From Microbacterium thalli (GTDB lineage: Bacteria; Actinomycetota; Actinomycetes; Actinomycetales; Microbacteriaceae), in the NCBI RefSeq assembly GCF_028737325.1, contig NZ_JAQZCH010000002.1, positions 558,001 through 622,000 of the forward strand: 64,000 nt of DNA, written 5' to 3'. A program made the translations under genes and the position numbers. Under the pieces are notes generated by a model, which was given only the letters and a program-made list of their open reading frames with translations, had not been told where the DNA came from and did no database searches. This document shows positions 45,627-55,608 of the stretch, piece by piece; within the stretch, counting starts at the first letter, position 1; each line of letters opens with the position of its first letter.

Positions 45627-47341
45627 CAGTCGTTGTCCCCCGTCGCACCGCGCGTATCGCCCGCGGCCTGTTCGGCGCGCTTGCGCTCTGCGATCGTCTG
45701 TCTGCGCTCGGCTTCGCCGCGCGACTTCGCCGCGCGCCGTCCGGCGCTCGTCTTGGCACCGGCGGCAACCGGAGCCCGGAACTGCGCCCGGCCGCGGTAG
45801 ACCGCGCCGAGGGCCTCGGGGTCGAGGCCCGAGAGCTTGTGACCCGAGCCGAAGAAGCGCGTGCGGACGAGCAGCTGCAGGACCGGGTGGGTGAAGAGGA
45901 TGAAGATCAGGATGTCGATCGCCGTCGTCAGACCGAGGGTGAAGGCGAAGCCCTTCACGGTGGAGTCGGCCAGGATGTAGAGCACGACCGCGGCGAGGAT
46001 GTTGATCGACTTGGAGATGTAGATCGTCCGCTTCGCCCGCGACCATCCGTCCTCGACGGCGCTCGTGATCGACTTGCCGTCGCGCAACTCGTCACGGATG
46101 CGTTCGAAGTAGACGATGAACGAGTCGGCCGTGAAGCCGATCGTGACGATGAGGCCGGCGACACCGGCGAGCGAGAGGCGGAAGCCCATCCGCCACGCGA
46201 GGATCGCCAGCGCGACATACGTCAGCACCGCCATCACGACCAGCGAGGCGATGATCACCGTGCCGAGCGCGCGGTACACGACGAGCGAGTAGATCGCGAC
46301 GAGCGCCAGTCCGATCAGGCCTGCGATGAGACCGATCTGCAGCTGCTGCGAGCCGAGGGTCGCCGAGATGGTGTTCGTGCTCTGCACCTCGAAGCTCAGC
46401 GGCAGGGCGCCGAACTTCAGCTGATCGGCGAGGACCTTCGAGCTGTCCTGGTCGAACGAGCCGGTGATCGACGGCTTGCCGGTGAGGATGACGGCATCCA
46501 TCGACGGCGCCGACAGCACGCTGCCGTCGAGGACGAAGGCGAACTGGTTCAGCGGCGGCTGCTGGCCGTAGAGGCGCTGGCTGATCTTGCCGAACGTCTC
46601 CGTGCCCTCGCGGTTGAACGTGATGTTCACGGCCCAGCGGCCGGTCTGCTGCTCGAGACCGTTCGTGGCGTCGGAGATCGCGGAGCCGTCGAGCTCGACG
46701 GGGCCGAGGATGTACTTCGCCGTGCCGGTGCCGTCGCAGGTGATGAGCGGCTGGTCCGCCGGCGCGTCGGCCGGGTCGTTCGTCGGGTTGGCGCAGTCGT
46801 ACGCGAGGAACTGCGCCTGCAGCGCCTCGGTGATCCAGGCCGGGTCGCTGCCGTTGGTCGGAGCCACCGACGGCGTCGCGGGCAGCGCCGGATCGGGAGT
46901 GGGGTACGGCGTCTGCTGTCCGTCCTCGCCGACGAACGTCGTCGCCGGTGACCCCGTGTACAGCACGGCGCGCAGCTGAAGCTGAGCCGACGCCTCGATC
47001 CGCTCGCGCGTCTCGTCGTCGACCTCGCCCGGCAGCTGCACGACGATCTGGTTGCCCGACTGCGTCGCGATGTCGGCCTCGACGAGGCCCGACGCGTCGA
47101 CGCGCTGACGGATGATCGAGGCCGCTTGCTGCATCTGCTCCGACGACGGGGTGGTGCCGTCGGACTGCGCCTCGAGGATGATCTGCGTCCCGCCCTGGAG
47201 GTCGAGCGCGAGCTCGGGAGTCCACGAGCTCCCCTTGAACACGTAGACGCCGAGGGCGTTGACGCCGAACAGCAGCGCCGTCAGCACGAGGAGTCCGGTC
47301 AGCGCGCGCCAGGCACGGCGCACAGGAGTGGAAGTCGCCAC
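45626..47341 (-). CDS. secD: Protein translocase subunit SecD
   Basis: A 571-residue SecD with an N-terminal helix, a large periplasm-side domain starting with LALDLQGGTQIILEA, and five C-terminal helices (FTADSFIVYFERIRDE). Partner of SecF and YajC. The C-terminal tail is Arg/Lys-rich. Length is typical for Actinobacteria. Confidence 0.96.
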   Translation of the reverse strand: MATSTPVRRAWRALTGLLVLTALLFGVNALGVYVFKGSSWTPELALDLQGGTQIILEAQSDGTTPSSEQMQQAASIIRQRVDASGLVEADIATQSGNQIVVQLPGEVDDETRERIEASAQLQLRAVLYTGSPATTFVGEDGQQTPYPTPDPALPATPSVAPTNGSDPAWITEALQAQFLAYDCANPTNDPADAPADQPLITCDGTGTAKYILGPVELDGSAISDATNGLEQQTGRWAVNITFNREGTETFGKISQRLYGQQPPLNQFAFVLDGSVLSAPSMDAVILTGKPSITGSFDQDSSKVLADQLKFGALPLSFEVQSTNTISATLGSQQLQIGLIAGLIGLALVAIYSLVVYRALGTVIIASLVVMAVLTYVALAILAWRMGFRLSLAGVAGLIVTIGFTADSFIVYFERIRDELRDGKSITSAVEDGWSRAKRTIYISKSINILAAVVLYILADSTVKGFAFTLGLTTAIDILIFILFTHPVLQLLVRTRFFGSGHKLSGLDPEALGAVYRGRAQFRAPVAAGAKTSAGRRAAKSRGEAERRQTIAERKRAEQAAGDTRGATGDND

Positions 47342-47386
47342 GGGGAGATCAGCTTTCGTCGTGCGAGCGCCGGAGGAACCGGCGGG

Positions 47387-47893
47387 TCAGGCGCGGGGCT
47401 TGTCGTCGCGGTCGCCGGCACCCTCGGGCGCAGCGTCGGCCGCCTTCGCCCGGGCTGCGTCGTCGCTGGCCGAGGTGATCAGGCCCTGCTCGACGTCCGC
47501 GACGTACTCGTCGTGGTGCTCCTCGGCCTCGATGTACTCGTCTTCGGTGACGGTGCCCTCGGCGGGGTCGACGACCCGCAGGACCGCCTGGCTGTGCACC
47601 TCGACCTCGACGCCCGGTGCGAGCTCGACGCGCGCGGACTTCGAGAGGTCCTCACCGTCGTACTCGACGATCGTGCCGTAGAAGCCGCCCTGGAGCAGCA
47701 CCTTCGCGCCGGGCATCAGCTGACGCGACTTCTCCTCCTGCTCGGCCTTCATCCGCTGCGCGCGACGCCGCTGGCTCCAGAACATGAAGACGATGAGCAG
47801 CGCGAGGATGATCAGAAGGCCGTACTCGGCGAAGAACTGCACTGCCGGGTTCGCGGGAGGAGCGTCGGCCGGGGTGGTGGCGAAGAAGAGCAT
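47387..47893 (-). CDS. yajC: Preprotein translocase accessory subunit YajC
   Basis: A 168-residue YajC with one helix (YGLLIILALLIVFMFWS), then FWSQRRRAQRMKAEQ and PGAKVLLQGGFYGTIVEYDGE, with a long acidic tail. It leads the yajC-secD-secF operon. ATG at 47893 is preferred to the upstream GTG at 47914. Confidence 0.92.
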   Translation of the reverse strand: MLFFATTPADAPPANPAVQFFAEYGLLIILALLIVFMFWSQRRRAQRMKAEQEEKSRQLMPGAKVLLQGGFYGTIVEYDGEDLSKSARVELAPGVEVEVHSQAVLRVVDPAEGTVTEDEYIEAEEHHDEYVADVEQGLITSASDDAARAKAADAAPEGAGDRDDKPRA

Positions 47894-47971
47894 GGAGGTG
47901 GGAGCACCTTTCACGGGTCGGCACGCGAAGAATGCGCAGCCTCGGGATTCGTCGGCGAGAAGCCTTCAAGG

Positions 47972-47977
47972 ATTATA
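47972..47977 (-). promoter_or_regulatory. -10 box of yajC-secDF, overlapping the ruvB stop
   Basis: A consensus TATAAT on the minus strand that contains the ruvB TAA stop codon. The leader to yajC is about 70 bases. Confidence 0.55.
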
Positions 47978-48998
47978 GGTCATCGATCTCCAGCGCCCCA
48001 TCGGCGCGGGGCACCCCGAGGTGCCGGTACGCGGCCGGCATCGCCACCCGTCCGCGCGGCGACCGGCCGACGAAGCCGATGCGCACGAGATAGGGCTCGA
48101 CGACCGACTCGATCGTCTCGCCCTCCTCGCCCACCGTGACGGCGAGGGTGTTGAGCCCGACCGGCCCTCCCCCGAAGCGCCGCACGAGAGCCTCGAGAAC
48201 CGCGCGGTCGAGGCGGTCCAGGCCGATGGCATCAACGTCGTACAGGTCGAGCGCGGCCGCGACATCCGCCTCGGTCGCCCCCACGGCCGTGTCGCCGTGC
48301 ACGACGACGAAGTCGCGCACACGGCGCAGCAGCCGGTTGGCGATTCGCGGGGTGCCGCGCGAGCGGCGAGCGATCTCGGCGCGCGCGATGGGCGGGACAT
48401 CGACAGCCAGCACGCTCGCCGACCTCGCGATCACCCGCTCGAGCTCGTCGGGCTCGTAGTACTCCATGTGGGCGGTGAAGCCGAACCGGTCGCGCAGCGG
48501 GTTGGGCAGCAGACCCGACCGCGTCGTCGCCCCGACGAGGGTGAACGGAGCCAGCTCGAGCGGGATGCTGGTCGCGCCCGCGCCCTTGCCGACCATGATG
48601 TCGATGCGGAAGTCCTCCATCGCGAGGTACAGCATCTCTTCCGCGGACCGGGCCATGCGGTGGATCTCGTCGATGAACAGCACCTCGCCGGGCACGAGGC
48701 TCGACAGCAGCGCCGCGAGGTCGCCGGCATGCTGGATCGCGGGTCCGCTGGACATCCGCAGCGGCCGGCCGCTCTCGTGCGCGACGATCATCGCGAGCGT
48801 GGTCTTTCCGAGGCCCGGCGGACCCGAGAGCAGGATGTGGTCGGCGGGGCGGTCCTGCATGCTCGCGGCCTGCAGCAGCAGCTCGAGCTGACCTCGCACC
48901 TTCTGCTGTCCGACGAACTCCGCCAGCGAGGTCGGACGCAGCGCCCCCTCGACGGCGAGCTCGGTCTCGTCGGCGGCCAGGCCGTGGGCGTCAGACAC
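47973..48998 (-). CDS. ruvB: Holliday junction branch migration helicase RuvB
   Basis: A 341-residue AAA+ motor with Walker [10 protein letters not shown], Walker [10 protein letters not shown], sensor [19 protein letters not shown] and the C-terminal winged helix. It drives branch migration with RuvA. The start overlaps the ruvA stop by 8 bases. Confidence 0.97.
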   Translation of the reverse strand: MSDAHGLAADETELAVEGALRPTSLAEFVGQQKVRGQLELLLQAASMQDRPADHILLSGPPGLGKTTLAMIVAHESGRPLRMSSGPAIQHAGDLAALLSSLVPGEVLFIDEIHRMARSAEEMLYLAMEDFRIDIMVGKGAGATSIPLELAPFTLVGATTRSGLLPNPLRDRFGFTAHMEYYEPDELERVIARSASVLAVDVPPIARAEIARRSRGTPRIANRLLRRVRDFVVVHGDTAVGATEADVAAALDLYDVDAIGLDRLDRAVLEALVRRFGGGPVGLNTLAVTVGEEGETIESVVEPYLVRIGFVGRSPRGRVAMPAAYRHLGVPRADGALEIDDL

Positions 48999-49608
48999 CG
49001 GTCTGCTCCGGGCGGGCGGGGCCGAGGTGGGCGAGCGCGAGCTTCAGCAGGCCCGGCACCGACGTCGGGGCGCCCTCCGCGGCGGTGACCTGGGCGACCG
49101 CATCGGCCGCGACCCGCTCACTCCAGCCGAGCGCGACGAGTGCGGTGACGACCTGGCCGGCCAGCGAGCGCGCTCCCGCGGCGCCCGACGTCGGAGCGGC
49201 GGCCGGCGCCGCCTGCAGCTTGCCGGCGAGCTGCAGGACGATGAGCTTCGCGGTCTTCGGCCCGATGCCCGAGACCCGCCGGAAGGGCGCGTCGTCCTCG
49301 GCCGTCACGGCCTGCGCGATCTGGTCGACGCTCAGCGACGACAGGACGCCCAGCGCCGATTTCGGACCGACCCCGGTCACGCCGATCAGCAGAAGGAACG
49401 CGGTGAGCTGCTCACGCGTCTCGAAGCCGAACAGCGACAGCGCGTCCTCGCGCACGACGAGGTTCGTGTGCAGCACGATCTCGTCGCCGATGTGGAAGGA
49501 ACGCGGGATGTCGGGGGTCACCGCGACCGAGAACCCGACGCCACCCACGTCGATCACGACACTGTCGGCTTCGAGGTGCAGCACGCTGCCGCGCAGGGAG
49601 GAGATCAT
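48991..49608 (-). CDS. ruvA: Holliday junction DNA-binding protein RuvA
   Basis: A 205-residue RuvA: N-terminal OB fold ([20 protein letters not shown]), tandem helix-hairpin-helix ([35 protein letters not shown]) and a C-terminal RuvB-binding domain. TAGGCT lies 6 bases before the ATG, so ruvAB appears leaderless and is transcribed apart from ruvC. Confidence 0.96.
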   Translation of the reverse strand: MISSLRGSVLHLEADSVVIDVGGVGFSVAVTPDIPRSFHIGDEIVLHTNLVVREDALSLFGFETREQLTAFLLLIGVTGVGPKSALGVLSSLSVDQIAQAVTAEDDAPFRRVSGIGPKTAKLIVLQLAGKLQAAPAAAPTSGAAGARSLAGQVVTALVALGWSERVAADAVAQVTAAEGAPTSVPGLLKLALAHLGPARPEQTGV

Positions 49609-49614
49609 GCTCCG

Positions 49615-49620
49615 AGCCTA
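49615..49620 (-). promoter_or_regulatory. Putative -10 box of ruvAB (leaderless)
   Basis: TAGGCT, 6 bases, ATG at 49608. Confidence 0.6.
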
Positions 49621-49690
49621 AGCGCGGCTTCGCAGGTATGTTCGACCGACACGCTTCGTCGCCCCTGAGCGGCCACCGCGGCCCCGCACT

Positions 49691-50257
49691 TCAGCGGCGC
49701 GAGAGGCGCTCGGCGTCGGCCCACGCCCGCTGCGCCGGGGTCAAGGCCGCCGACGTTCCCGCGGCTGCGGTGCCCCCGCGCCGCCAGGCGTGGCAGATGG
49801 CCAGCGCGAGCGCGTCCGCGGCGTCCGCGGGCTGCGGCAGCGCGTCGAGGCGCAGCACCCGGGCGACCATCGTCTGCACCTGGAGCTTCTCGGCGGCGCC
49901 GTATCCGGTGATGGCCGCTTTGACCTCGGAGGGGGTGTGCGTGGCGGCATCCAGTCCGTTCTCCGCGGCCACCAGCAGAGCGATGCCGCTGGCCTGCGCC
50001 GTGCCCATGACCGTGCTGCGGTTGTGCTGCGCGAAGACGCGCTCGACAGCCACGACGTGCGGGCGATGCTCCGCGATGACCTCGCGCAGCCCCGCGGCGA
50101 TCGTCGCGAGCCGGCGTTCGATCGGCAGGTCGGGGGCCGACCGGACCACACCGACGTGCACGAGGCGGGCGGAACGGTCCCGCGCCACATCGACGACCCC
50201 GACGCCGCAACGGGTCAGGCCGGGGTCGACGCCGAGGACGCGCAGCGGGGAGGTCAC
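49691..50257 (-). CDS. ruvC: Holliday junction resolvase RuvC
   Basis: A 188-residue RNase H-fold endonuclease with the catalytic acidic residues in [19 protein letters not shown] and [12 protein letters not shown]. It cuts junctions after RuvAB migration. GTG start with TAGCGT 6 bases upstream, probably leaderless. An 82-base gap to ruvA holds a separate promoter for that gene. Confidence 0.96.
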   Translation of the reverse strand: MTSPLRVLGVDPGLTRCGVGVVDVARDRSARLVHVGVVRSAPDLPIERRLATIAAGLREVIAEHRPHVVAVERVFAQHNRSTVMGTAQASGIALLVAAENGLDAATHTPSEVKAAITGYGAAEKLQVQTMVARVLRLDALPQPADAADALALAICHAWRRGGTAAAGTSAALTPAQRAWADAERLSRR

Positions 50258-50263
50258 TCCCCC

Positions 50264-50269
50264 ACGCTA
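50264..50269 (-). promoter_or_regulatory. Putative -10 box of ruvC (leaderless)
   Basis: TAGCGT, 6 bases, GTG at 50257. Confidence 0.6.
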
Positions 50270-50310
50270 CGGCCGCCGTCGCCTGGCGGCGCGACGACAA
50301 CCCGTGAAAC

Positions 50311-50361
50311 GCGCAGTTCCCGGCATCCGGCGCAGAAAGAACTGCGCGCGATGCCGGGAAC
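50311..50361 (-). terminator. Two mutually exclusive hairpins after yebC
   Basis: The segment 50311-50327 can pair through its first 9 bases with 50339-50347, or through its last 12 bases with 50350-50361. Both helices are perfect, and they share four bases (50316-50319). The site lies between the yebC stop (50382) and ruvC, so it is at least a yebC terminator. Confidence 0.6.
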
Positions 50362-50381
50362 GGTGCGGGATGCCGCGGGGT

Positions 50382-51143
50382 TTACTCTTCGTCGTTCTCG
50401 AGCTCGGCCTGCACCTCGGGGGTGAGGTCGAAGTTGCTGTAGACGTTCTGCACGTCGTCGCTGTCTTCGAGCGCGTCGATGAGACGGAAGACCTTGCGCG
50501 CCGTGTCGGCGTCGACCTCGACCTTGAGCGAGGGCACGAACTCGACGTCGGCGGAGTCGTACTCGATCCCAGCGTCCTGCAGCGCGCTGCGCACCGCGAC
50601 CAGGTCGGAAGCCTCCGTGATGACGCCGAAGCCGTCGCCGTGCGGCTCGACCTCTTCGGCTCCGGCCTCGAGGACCGCGAGCATGACGTCGTCTTCGGTG
50701 GTTCCCTCGGCGGGGACCACGATGACGCCCTTACGGCTGAAGTTGTAGGCCACGGACCCGGGGTCGGCGAGGGTGCCGCCGTTGCGCGAGAGCGCCGTGC
50801 GCACCTCGGCCGCGGCCCGGTTCTTGTTGTCGGTCAGACACTCGATGAGCAACGCGACGCCGTTGGGCCCGTACCCCTCGTACATGATCGAGGTGTACTC
50901 GACGGACTCGCCGCCGATTCCCGCGCCGCGCTTGACCGCGCGGTCGATGTTGTCCTTCGGGACCGAGGTCTTCTTCGCCTTCAGGACGGCGTCGAAGAGC
51001 GTGGGGTTGCCCTGCAGGTCGGGGCCGCCCAGCTTCGCCGCGACCTCGATGTTCTTGATGAGCTTGGCCCACGACTTGGCACGACGCGCGTCGACGACGG
51101 CCTTCTTGTGCTTGGTCGTGGCCCATTTGGAGTGACCGGACAT
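50382..51143 (-). CDS. yebC: YebC/PmpR-family protein
   Basis: A 253-residue YebC protein with the invariant start [14 protein letters not shown] and the [15 protein letters not shown] and LTDNKNR motifs. Family members act on translation of proline-rich stretches or as transcription regulators. TAGGAT 7 bases before the ATG suggests a leaderless transcript. It lies between pdxT and ruvC in the standard order. Confidence 0.96.
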   Translation of the reverse strand: MSGHSKWATTKHKKAVVDARRAKSWAKLIKNIEVAAKLGGPDLQGNPTLFDAVLKAKKTSVPKDNIDRAVKRGAGIGGESVEYTSIMYEGYGPNGVALLIECLTDNKNRAAAEVRTALSRNGGTLADPGSVAYNFSRKGVIVVPAEGTTEDDVMLAVLEAGAEEVEPHGDGFGVITEASDLVAVRSALQDAGIEYDSADVEFVPSLKVEVDADTARKVFRLIDALEDSDDVQNVYSNFDLTPEVQAELENDEE

Positions 51144-51150
51144 GCGCGCA

Positions 51151-51156
51151 ATCCTA
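51151..51156 (-). promoter_or_regulatory. Putative -10 box of yebC, overlapping the pdxT stop
   Basis: TAGGAT, 7 bases, ATG at 51143. Its first three bases are the TAG stop of pdxT. Confidence 0.6.
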
Positions 51157-51762
51157 CCGGGACGACAGCGACGCCTCGCGGACCCGCGCGAGGAACCGGT
51201 CGTGGAAGCGTCGTTCGCCCGACACCTCGGGATGGAACGCCGTGGCGAGCAGCCGCCCCTGCTCGACCGCGACGACGCCGCCATCGGACAGGCGCGCGAG
51301 GACGCGCACCCGAGGCCCGACCTCGGTGATGAGCGGCGCCCGGATGAAGGACGCCGGAACCGGTCCGGCGAAGCCGTCGACGGCGAGCGCCGTCTCGAAC
51401 GACTCGTTCTGGCCACCGAAGGCGTTGCGACGAACGGTGACGTCGAGCCCGCCGAACGTCTCCTGCCCGGCGATGGCTCCCTCGACGCGGTCGGCGAGCA
51501 GGATCAGGCCCGCACATGTGCCGAACACCGGCAGTCCCTGCGCGACGACGTCTCGGATCGGATGCTGCATCCCGAACGCCCGCGCGAGCTTGTCGATGAC
51601 GCTCGATTCCCCGCCCGGCAGCACGAGCCCCTCGACGGCGGCGAGGTCGGCGGGGCGGCGCACGAGCGAGGTATCGGCGCCGAGGCCGTCGAGCATGCGG
51701 ACGTGTTCGCGCACGTCGCCCTGCAGCGCCAGTACCCCGACCCGGGGTCGCAGCGAGGTCAC
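51154..51762 (-). CDS. pdxT: Pyridoxal 5'-phosphate synthase glutaminase subunit
   Basis: A 202-residue class I-type glutaminase with LPGGESSV, the nucleophile in [10 protein letters not shown] and His/Glu in AFHPEVSGE. It feeds ammonia to PdxS. The GTG overlaps the pdxS stop (GTGA), so synthesis of the two subunits is coupled. Confidence 0.96.
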   Translation of the reverse strand: MTSLRPRVGVLALQGDVREHVRMLDGLGADTSLVRRPADLAAVEGLVLPGGESSVIDKLARAFGMQHPIRDVVAQGLPVFGTCAGLILLADRVEGAIAGQETFGGLDVTVRRNAFGGQNESFETALAVDGFAGPVPASFIRAPLITEVGPRVRVLARLSDGGVVAVEQGRLLATAFHPEVSGERRFHDRFLARVREASLSSR

Positions 51763-52694
51763 CAGCCGCGCTCGGCCAGACGGTGCGGTGCCGCGAGGTC
51801 GGACACGTTGATGCCGACCATGGCCTCGCCCAGCCCGCGCGAGGCCGCCGCGACCACAGCCGGGTCGTCGTGGAAGGTGGTGGCCTTCACGATCGCCGCA
51901 GCGCGGCGCGCCGGGTCGCCGGACTTGAAGATCCCCGAGCCGACGAACACGCCGTCGGCGCCGAGCTGCATCATCATGGCGGCGTCGGACGGCGTGGCCA
52001 CCCCGCCCGCGGTGAACAGCACGACCGGCAGCGCGCCGGTGGCGGCGACCTCGGCGACGAGCTCGTACGGCGCCTGCAGCTCCTTCGCCGCGACGTAGAG
52101 CTCGTCGGGCGCGCGCGACGCGAGTGCCCGGATCTCGGACGTGATGGTGCGGATGTGGCGCGTCGCCTCCGAGACGTCGCCGGTTCCGGCCTCGCCCTTC
52201 GAGCGGATCATGGCCGCCCCTTCGGTGATGCGCCGCAGCGCTTCGCCGAGATTGGTCGCGCCGCAGACGAACGGCGTCGTGAAGCGCCACTTGTCGATGT
52301 GGTTGGCGTAGTCGGCGGGCGAGAGCACCTCGGACTCGTCGATGTAGTCGACGCCGAGCTCCTGCAGCACGCGCGCCTCGACGAAATGCCCGATGCGCGC
52401 CTTCGCCATGACCGGGATGGAGACGGCGGCGATGATCTCGTCGATCAGATCGGGGTCGCTCATGCGGGCCACCCCTCCCTGCGCACGGATGTCGGCGGGG
52501 ACGCGCTCGAGCGCCATGACGGCGACGGCGCCGGCATCCTCGGCGATCCGCGCCTGGTCGGCGGTGACGACGTCCATGATGACGCCGCCCTTCAGCATCT
52601 CGGCGAGGCCGCGCTTGACGCGGGCGGTTCCGGTGGCGGTCTGGTCGGTCGACACGACGGGCTCCGTTCTGGGCCGTGACATCGGGACGGTCAT
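51759..52694 (-). CDS. pdxS: Pyridoxal 5'-phosphate synthase lyase subunit
   Basis: A 311-residue barrel enzyme that builds PLP from ribose 5-phosphate, glyceraldehyde 3-phosphate and ammonia. [33 protein letters not shown] and ARIGHFVEA are diagnostic, with the catalytic lysines in MAKARIG and nearby strands. ATG at 52694 or 52682 are both possible. Divergent from pdxR, whose product should control it. Confidence 0.96.
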   Translation of the reverse strand: MTVPMSRPRTEPVVSTDQTATGTARVKRGLAEMLKGGVIMDVVTADQARIAEDAGAVAVMALERVPADIRAQGGVARMSDPDLIDEIIAAVSIPVMAKARIGHFVEARVLQELGVDYIDESEVLSPADYANHIDKWRFTTPFVCGATNLGEALRRITEGAAMIRSKGEAGTGDVSEATRHIRTITSEIRALASRAPDELYVAAKELQAPYELVAEVAATGALPVVLFTAGGVATPSDAAMMMQLGADGVFVGSGIFKSGDPARRAAAIVKATTFHDDPAVVAAASRGLGEAMVGINVSDLAAPHRLAERGW

Positions 52695-52696
52695 AC

Positions 52697-52706
52697 GGCC
52701 TAGGCC
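52697..52706. promoter_or_regulatory. Palindrome in the pdxS-pdxR intergenic region
   Basis: GGCCTAGGCC is a perfect 10-base palindrome two bases upstream of the pdxS ATG at 52694, in the only intergenic space shared with pdxR. It is a candidate regulator site, unproved. Confidence 0.35.
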
Positions 52707-52729
52707 AAAAGCTAACATGGCATCCGTCA

Positions 52730-52735
52730 TAAGAT
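52730..52735 (+). promoter_or_regulatory. Putative -10 box of pdxR (leaderless)
   Basis: TAAGAT, 7 bases, ATG at 52743. Confidence 0.6.
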
Positions 52736-52742
52736 CGATGCG

Positions 52743-54077
52743 ATGACTTCCCGTGACACGATCACCGGGCACACGGCCGGTGAGATCGCCGACAGCGTGC
52801 GGATGCTGCTCGAGCGCGGGCTCCTGCGCGCGGACGACGCCCTGCCACCGGTGCGCGCGCTCGCCGACGAGCTCGGCGTCAACCGCAACACCGTCGTCGC
52901 CGCGTACCGTCTGCTCGCGCAGGCCGGCATCGTCGTGGCCCGCGGGCGCGGTGGCACCCGCATCACCGACGTCGCCCCGATCGCCGCGGAGGGCGTCGCG
53001 GCCGACACCGTGCTCCGCGATGTCGGCTCGGGCAATCCCGACCCCGCCCGCATCCCCGACCCGACTCCCCTGCTGCCACGCGTCACGGGCCGCCCTGTGC
53101 TCTACGGCGAGCCCGTCCTCGACCGCGGCCTGGCCGCCTGGGCGCGCGACTGGTTCGCCGCGGATGCCGACGGCGACCCGGCCTCGGCCGGCCTCACGAT
53201 CACCGGCGGCGCCGTCGACGCCGTCGAGCGGCTGCTGGCCCAGGCCCTCACACGTGACGACGCCGTGGCGCTCGAAGACCCCTGCTTCCTCGCGAGCATC
53301 CACACCGTGCGTCTGGCCGGCTACCGCGCCCTTGCGGTTCCAGTCGACGCCGAGGGCATGACCGTCGCCGGGCTGGAGGCGGCGCTCGAGGCCGGCGCCC
53401 GCGCCATCGTGATCACCCCCCGCGCGCAGAACCCCACCGGCGCCAGCCTGTCGGCCGAGCGTGCGGCCGCGCTTCGCGAGGTCCTGGCTCCGCACCCCTA
53501 CGTTCTCGTCATCGAGGACGACCACTTCTCGCTGCTGTCGACCCAGCCGTACCGATCGATCATCGGTCCGGGACATCGCCGGTGGGCGCGCGTGCGATCG
53601 GTGTCGAAGTTCCTCGGTCCCGACATGTGCCTCGCCGTCACGGCATCCGATCCCGTCACGGCGGAGCGGATGTCGCTGCGTCTGGGGTCGGGCACGACCT
53701 GGGTCAGCCACCTGCTGCAGCGCTTGACGCACGCGCTCGTCACCGACGAGGCGGCCGCCGCGACCATCGCCGCCGCCGGCGCGCACTACGCCGCGCGTAA
53801 CGCCGCCTTCGCCGACCGGCTCAGCCGCGGGGGCCTGCCCTGCGCGCCGGGCGACGGGCTCAGCCTGTGGGTCGAGGTGCCCGGCTCGGCGCGCGCGGTC
53901 GTCGACGCGCTGATGCGCCGCGGGTGGCTCGCGCGCACCGGCGACGAGTTCCGCCTCACCGCGGACGAGCCCTCACGGCACCTGCGGCTCACCGTCCACG
54001 ACCTCGACGATGACGAGGCCGACACGCTCTCCCGCGACCTCCTCGCCGCGGCCCTCACCCCCACGCGAAAGGTATGA
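52743..54077 (+). CDS. pdxR: MocR-family regulator PdxR (GntR helix-turn-helix plus aminotransferase domain)
   Basis: A 444-residue MocR protein. A GntR-type winged helix at residues 10-75 ([20 protein letters not shown]) is followed by a class I aminotransferase domain with [12 protein letters not shown] and the PLP lysine in [11 protein letters not shown]. In C. glutamicum PdxR activates pdxST. It is divergent from pdxS and four bases ahead of pdxY. Predicted leaderless. Confidence 0.93.
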   Translation: MTSRDTITGHTAGEIADSVRMLLERGLLRADDALPPVRALADELGVNRNTVVAAYRLLAQAGIVVARGRGGTRITDVAPIAAEGVAADTVLRDVGSGNPDPARIPDPTPLLPRVTGRPVLYGEPVLDRGLAAWARDWFAADADGDPASAGLTITGGAVDAVERLLAQALTRDDAVALEDPCFLASIHTVRLAGYRALAVPVDAEGMTVAGLEAALEAGARAIVITPRAQNPTGASLSAERAAALREVLAPHPYVLVIEDDHFSLLSTQPYRSIIGPGHRRWARVRSVSKFLGPDMCLAVTASDPVTAERMSLRLGSGTTWVSHLLQRLTHALVTDEAAAATIAAAGAHYAARNAAFADRLSRGGLPCAPGDGLSLWVEVPGSARAVVDALMRRGWLARTGDEFRLTADEPSRHLRLTVHDLDDDEADTLSRDLLAAALTPTRKV

Positions 54078-54081
54078 CCCG

Positions 54082-54933
54082 ATGAAGGTCCTCTCGATCC
54101 AGTCCGCCGTCGCCTACGGCCATGTCGGCAACTCCGCCGCCGTCTTCCCGCTGCAGCGCATCGGCGTCGAGGTGATGCCGGTCTACACCGTCAACTTCTC
54201 CAACCACACCGGGTACGGCGCCTGGCGCGGACCGATGATCAGCCCCGACGAGGTCAGCGCCGTGATCGCCGGCGTCGAGGAGCGCGGGGTTTTCCCGCAG
54301 ATCGACGTCGTGCTCTCGGGTTACCAGGGCGGCGAGGGCATCGCCGACGTCATCCTCGACACCGTCGCTCGTGTGAAGGCAGCCAACCCGGATGCCGTCT
54401 ACGCGTGCGACCCCGTCATGGGCAACGCCACGTCGGGCTGCTTCGTCGCCCCGGCCATCCCGATCCTGCTGCGCGACCGGGTCGTGCCGGCCGCCGACAT
54501 CATCACCCCGAACCAGTTCGAGCTCGGCTTCCTGACCGAGACCGAGCCGACCGACCTCGACTCGACCCTGGCCTCGGTCGACGCGGCACGGGCGATGGGT
54601 CCGCGCACGGTGCTCGTCACGAGCGTGCAGCGTCCCGACCGCCCCGCGGGCACGATCGAGATGCTCGCGGTCGACGACGACGGCGCGTGGATCGTGCGCA
54701 CCCCGCACATCCCGATGAAGGCGAACGGGTCGGGCGACGTGACGGCCGCGCTGTTCACCGCGCACTACCGCCGCACCGCTTCCGCCGCCGAGGCGCTCGC
54801 GCGCACGACATCGAGCGTCTTCGACCTGTTGACCCGCACGCACGCGTCCGGTCAGCGCGAGCTGCAGCTCGTCGAGAGCCAGGAGTCCTACGCGCACCCG
54901 CGGATGCAGTTCACCGTCGAGCAGGTGCGCTGA
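54082..54933 (+). CDS. pdxY: Pyridoxal kinase
   Basis: A 283-residue ribokinase-like kinase with LSIQSAVAYGHVGNSAA, ITPNQFELG and the anion hole KANGSGDVTAALF. It phosphorylates pyridoxal for PLP salvage. AAAGG sits upstream of the ATG. Its place in one unit with pdxR links salvage to the regulator of de novo synthesis. Confidence 0.95.
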   Translation: MKVLSIQSAVAYGHVGNSAAVFPLQRIGVEVMPVYTVNFSNHTGYGAWRGPMISPDEVSAVIAGVEERGVFPQIDVVLSGYQGGEGIADVILDTVARVKAANPDAVYACDPVMGNATSGCFVAPAIPILLRDRVVPAADIITPNQFELGFLTETEPTDLDSTLASVDAARAMGPRTVLVTSVQRPDRPAGTIEMLAVDDDGAWIVRTPHIPMKANGSGDVTAALFTAHYRRTASAAEALARTTSSVFDLLTRTHASGQRELQLVESQESYAHPRMQFTVEQVR

Positions 54934-54937
54934 GGGG

Positions 54938-55519
54938 TCAGTACTGACCGCCCGCCTCGGTCCAGGCCTGCTCCCACTGCGGGGCGTCGTCGGGGCAGAG
55001 GAAGCGCGTTCCGAAGACCATGATGCTCACGGCGCCCTCGCGCGACGCATCGTCGACGGCGAGGCTGCCGATCAGCGGAGACGACACGACGTGCGTGCGG
55101 AAGGATGCCACGTCGATCTCGTGGGCGTTGAGGATCGAGGTCTCGCACGCGTCGAGGGCGAGAGCGAGGGTGACCGTCTCGGCCTGCTCCGACCACTGCC
55201 CGCCGTTGGCCTCGACGTGCGCACGCTGCTGGGCGACGAGGTCCTGCTGCGCCGGTGTCTTCGCCGTCAACACCGGCTGCCCCACGGGCTGCTGCTGCTC
55301 CGCGATGAACGCCTCGCGCTCGGCGAGCACGTCGCCCTCGAGCGCGGCGTCGCCCTCGGCGGCATCCGGCGTCGGGGTGGCGCTCTTCTCCGGCGCGGAG
55401 GCTGCGGGGGCCGGGGTCGCGTCGGAAGAGCCCGCCGCGGTGCAGCCGGTCAGCGCCAGGGCGCCGACGACGGCCAGCGCGGCGAGGGTCGCGGTGCGGG
55501 GACGAGCGGTGATCGACAT
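54938..55519 (-). CDS. Putative lipoprotein of unknown function
   Basis: A 193-residue secreted lipoprotein: signal peptide with the lipobox LALTGC at about residues 21-26, a Ser/Ala/Pro/Thr linker, then a globular part of about 110 residues with two Cys (LDACETS and TRFLCPDDAP) that may form a disulfide. GAGGAGG precedes the ATG. No recognised domain. It is convergent with pdxY and downstream of the HIT gene. Confidence 0.85.
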   Translation of the reverse strand: MSITARPRTATLAALAVVGALALTGCTAAGSSDATPAPAASAPEKSATPTPDAAEGDAALEGDVLAEREAFIAEQQQPVGQPVLTAKTPAQQDLVAQQRAHVEANGGQWSEQAETVTLALALDACETSILNAHEIDVASFRTHVVSSPLIGSLAVDDASREGAVSIMVFGTRFLCPDDAPQWEQAWTEAGGQY

Positions 55520-55608
55520 GGTGCCTCCTCGGTGAGCGGCCAGGCTATCTCCCGCTTCGAACCCCGCGCGGGGGCTTGCGCTCGGGGTCGAGCACGAGGA
55601 AGCCGCCG

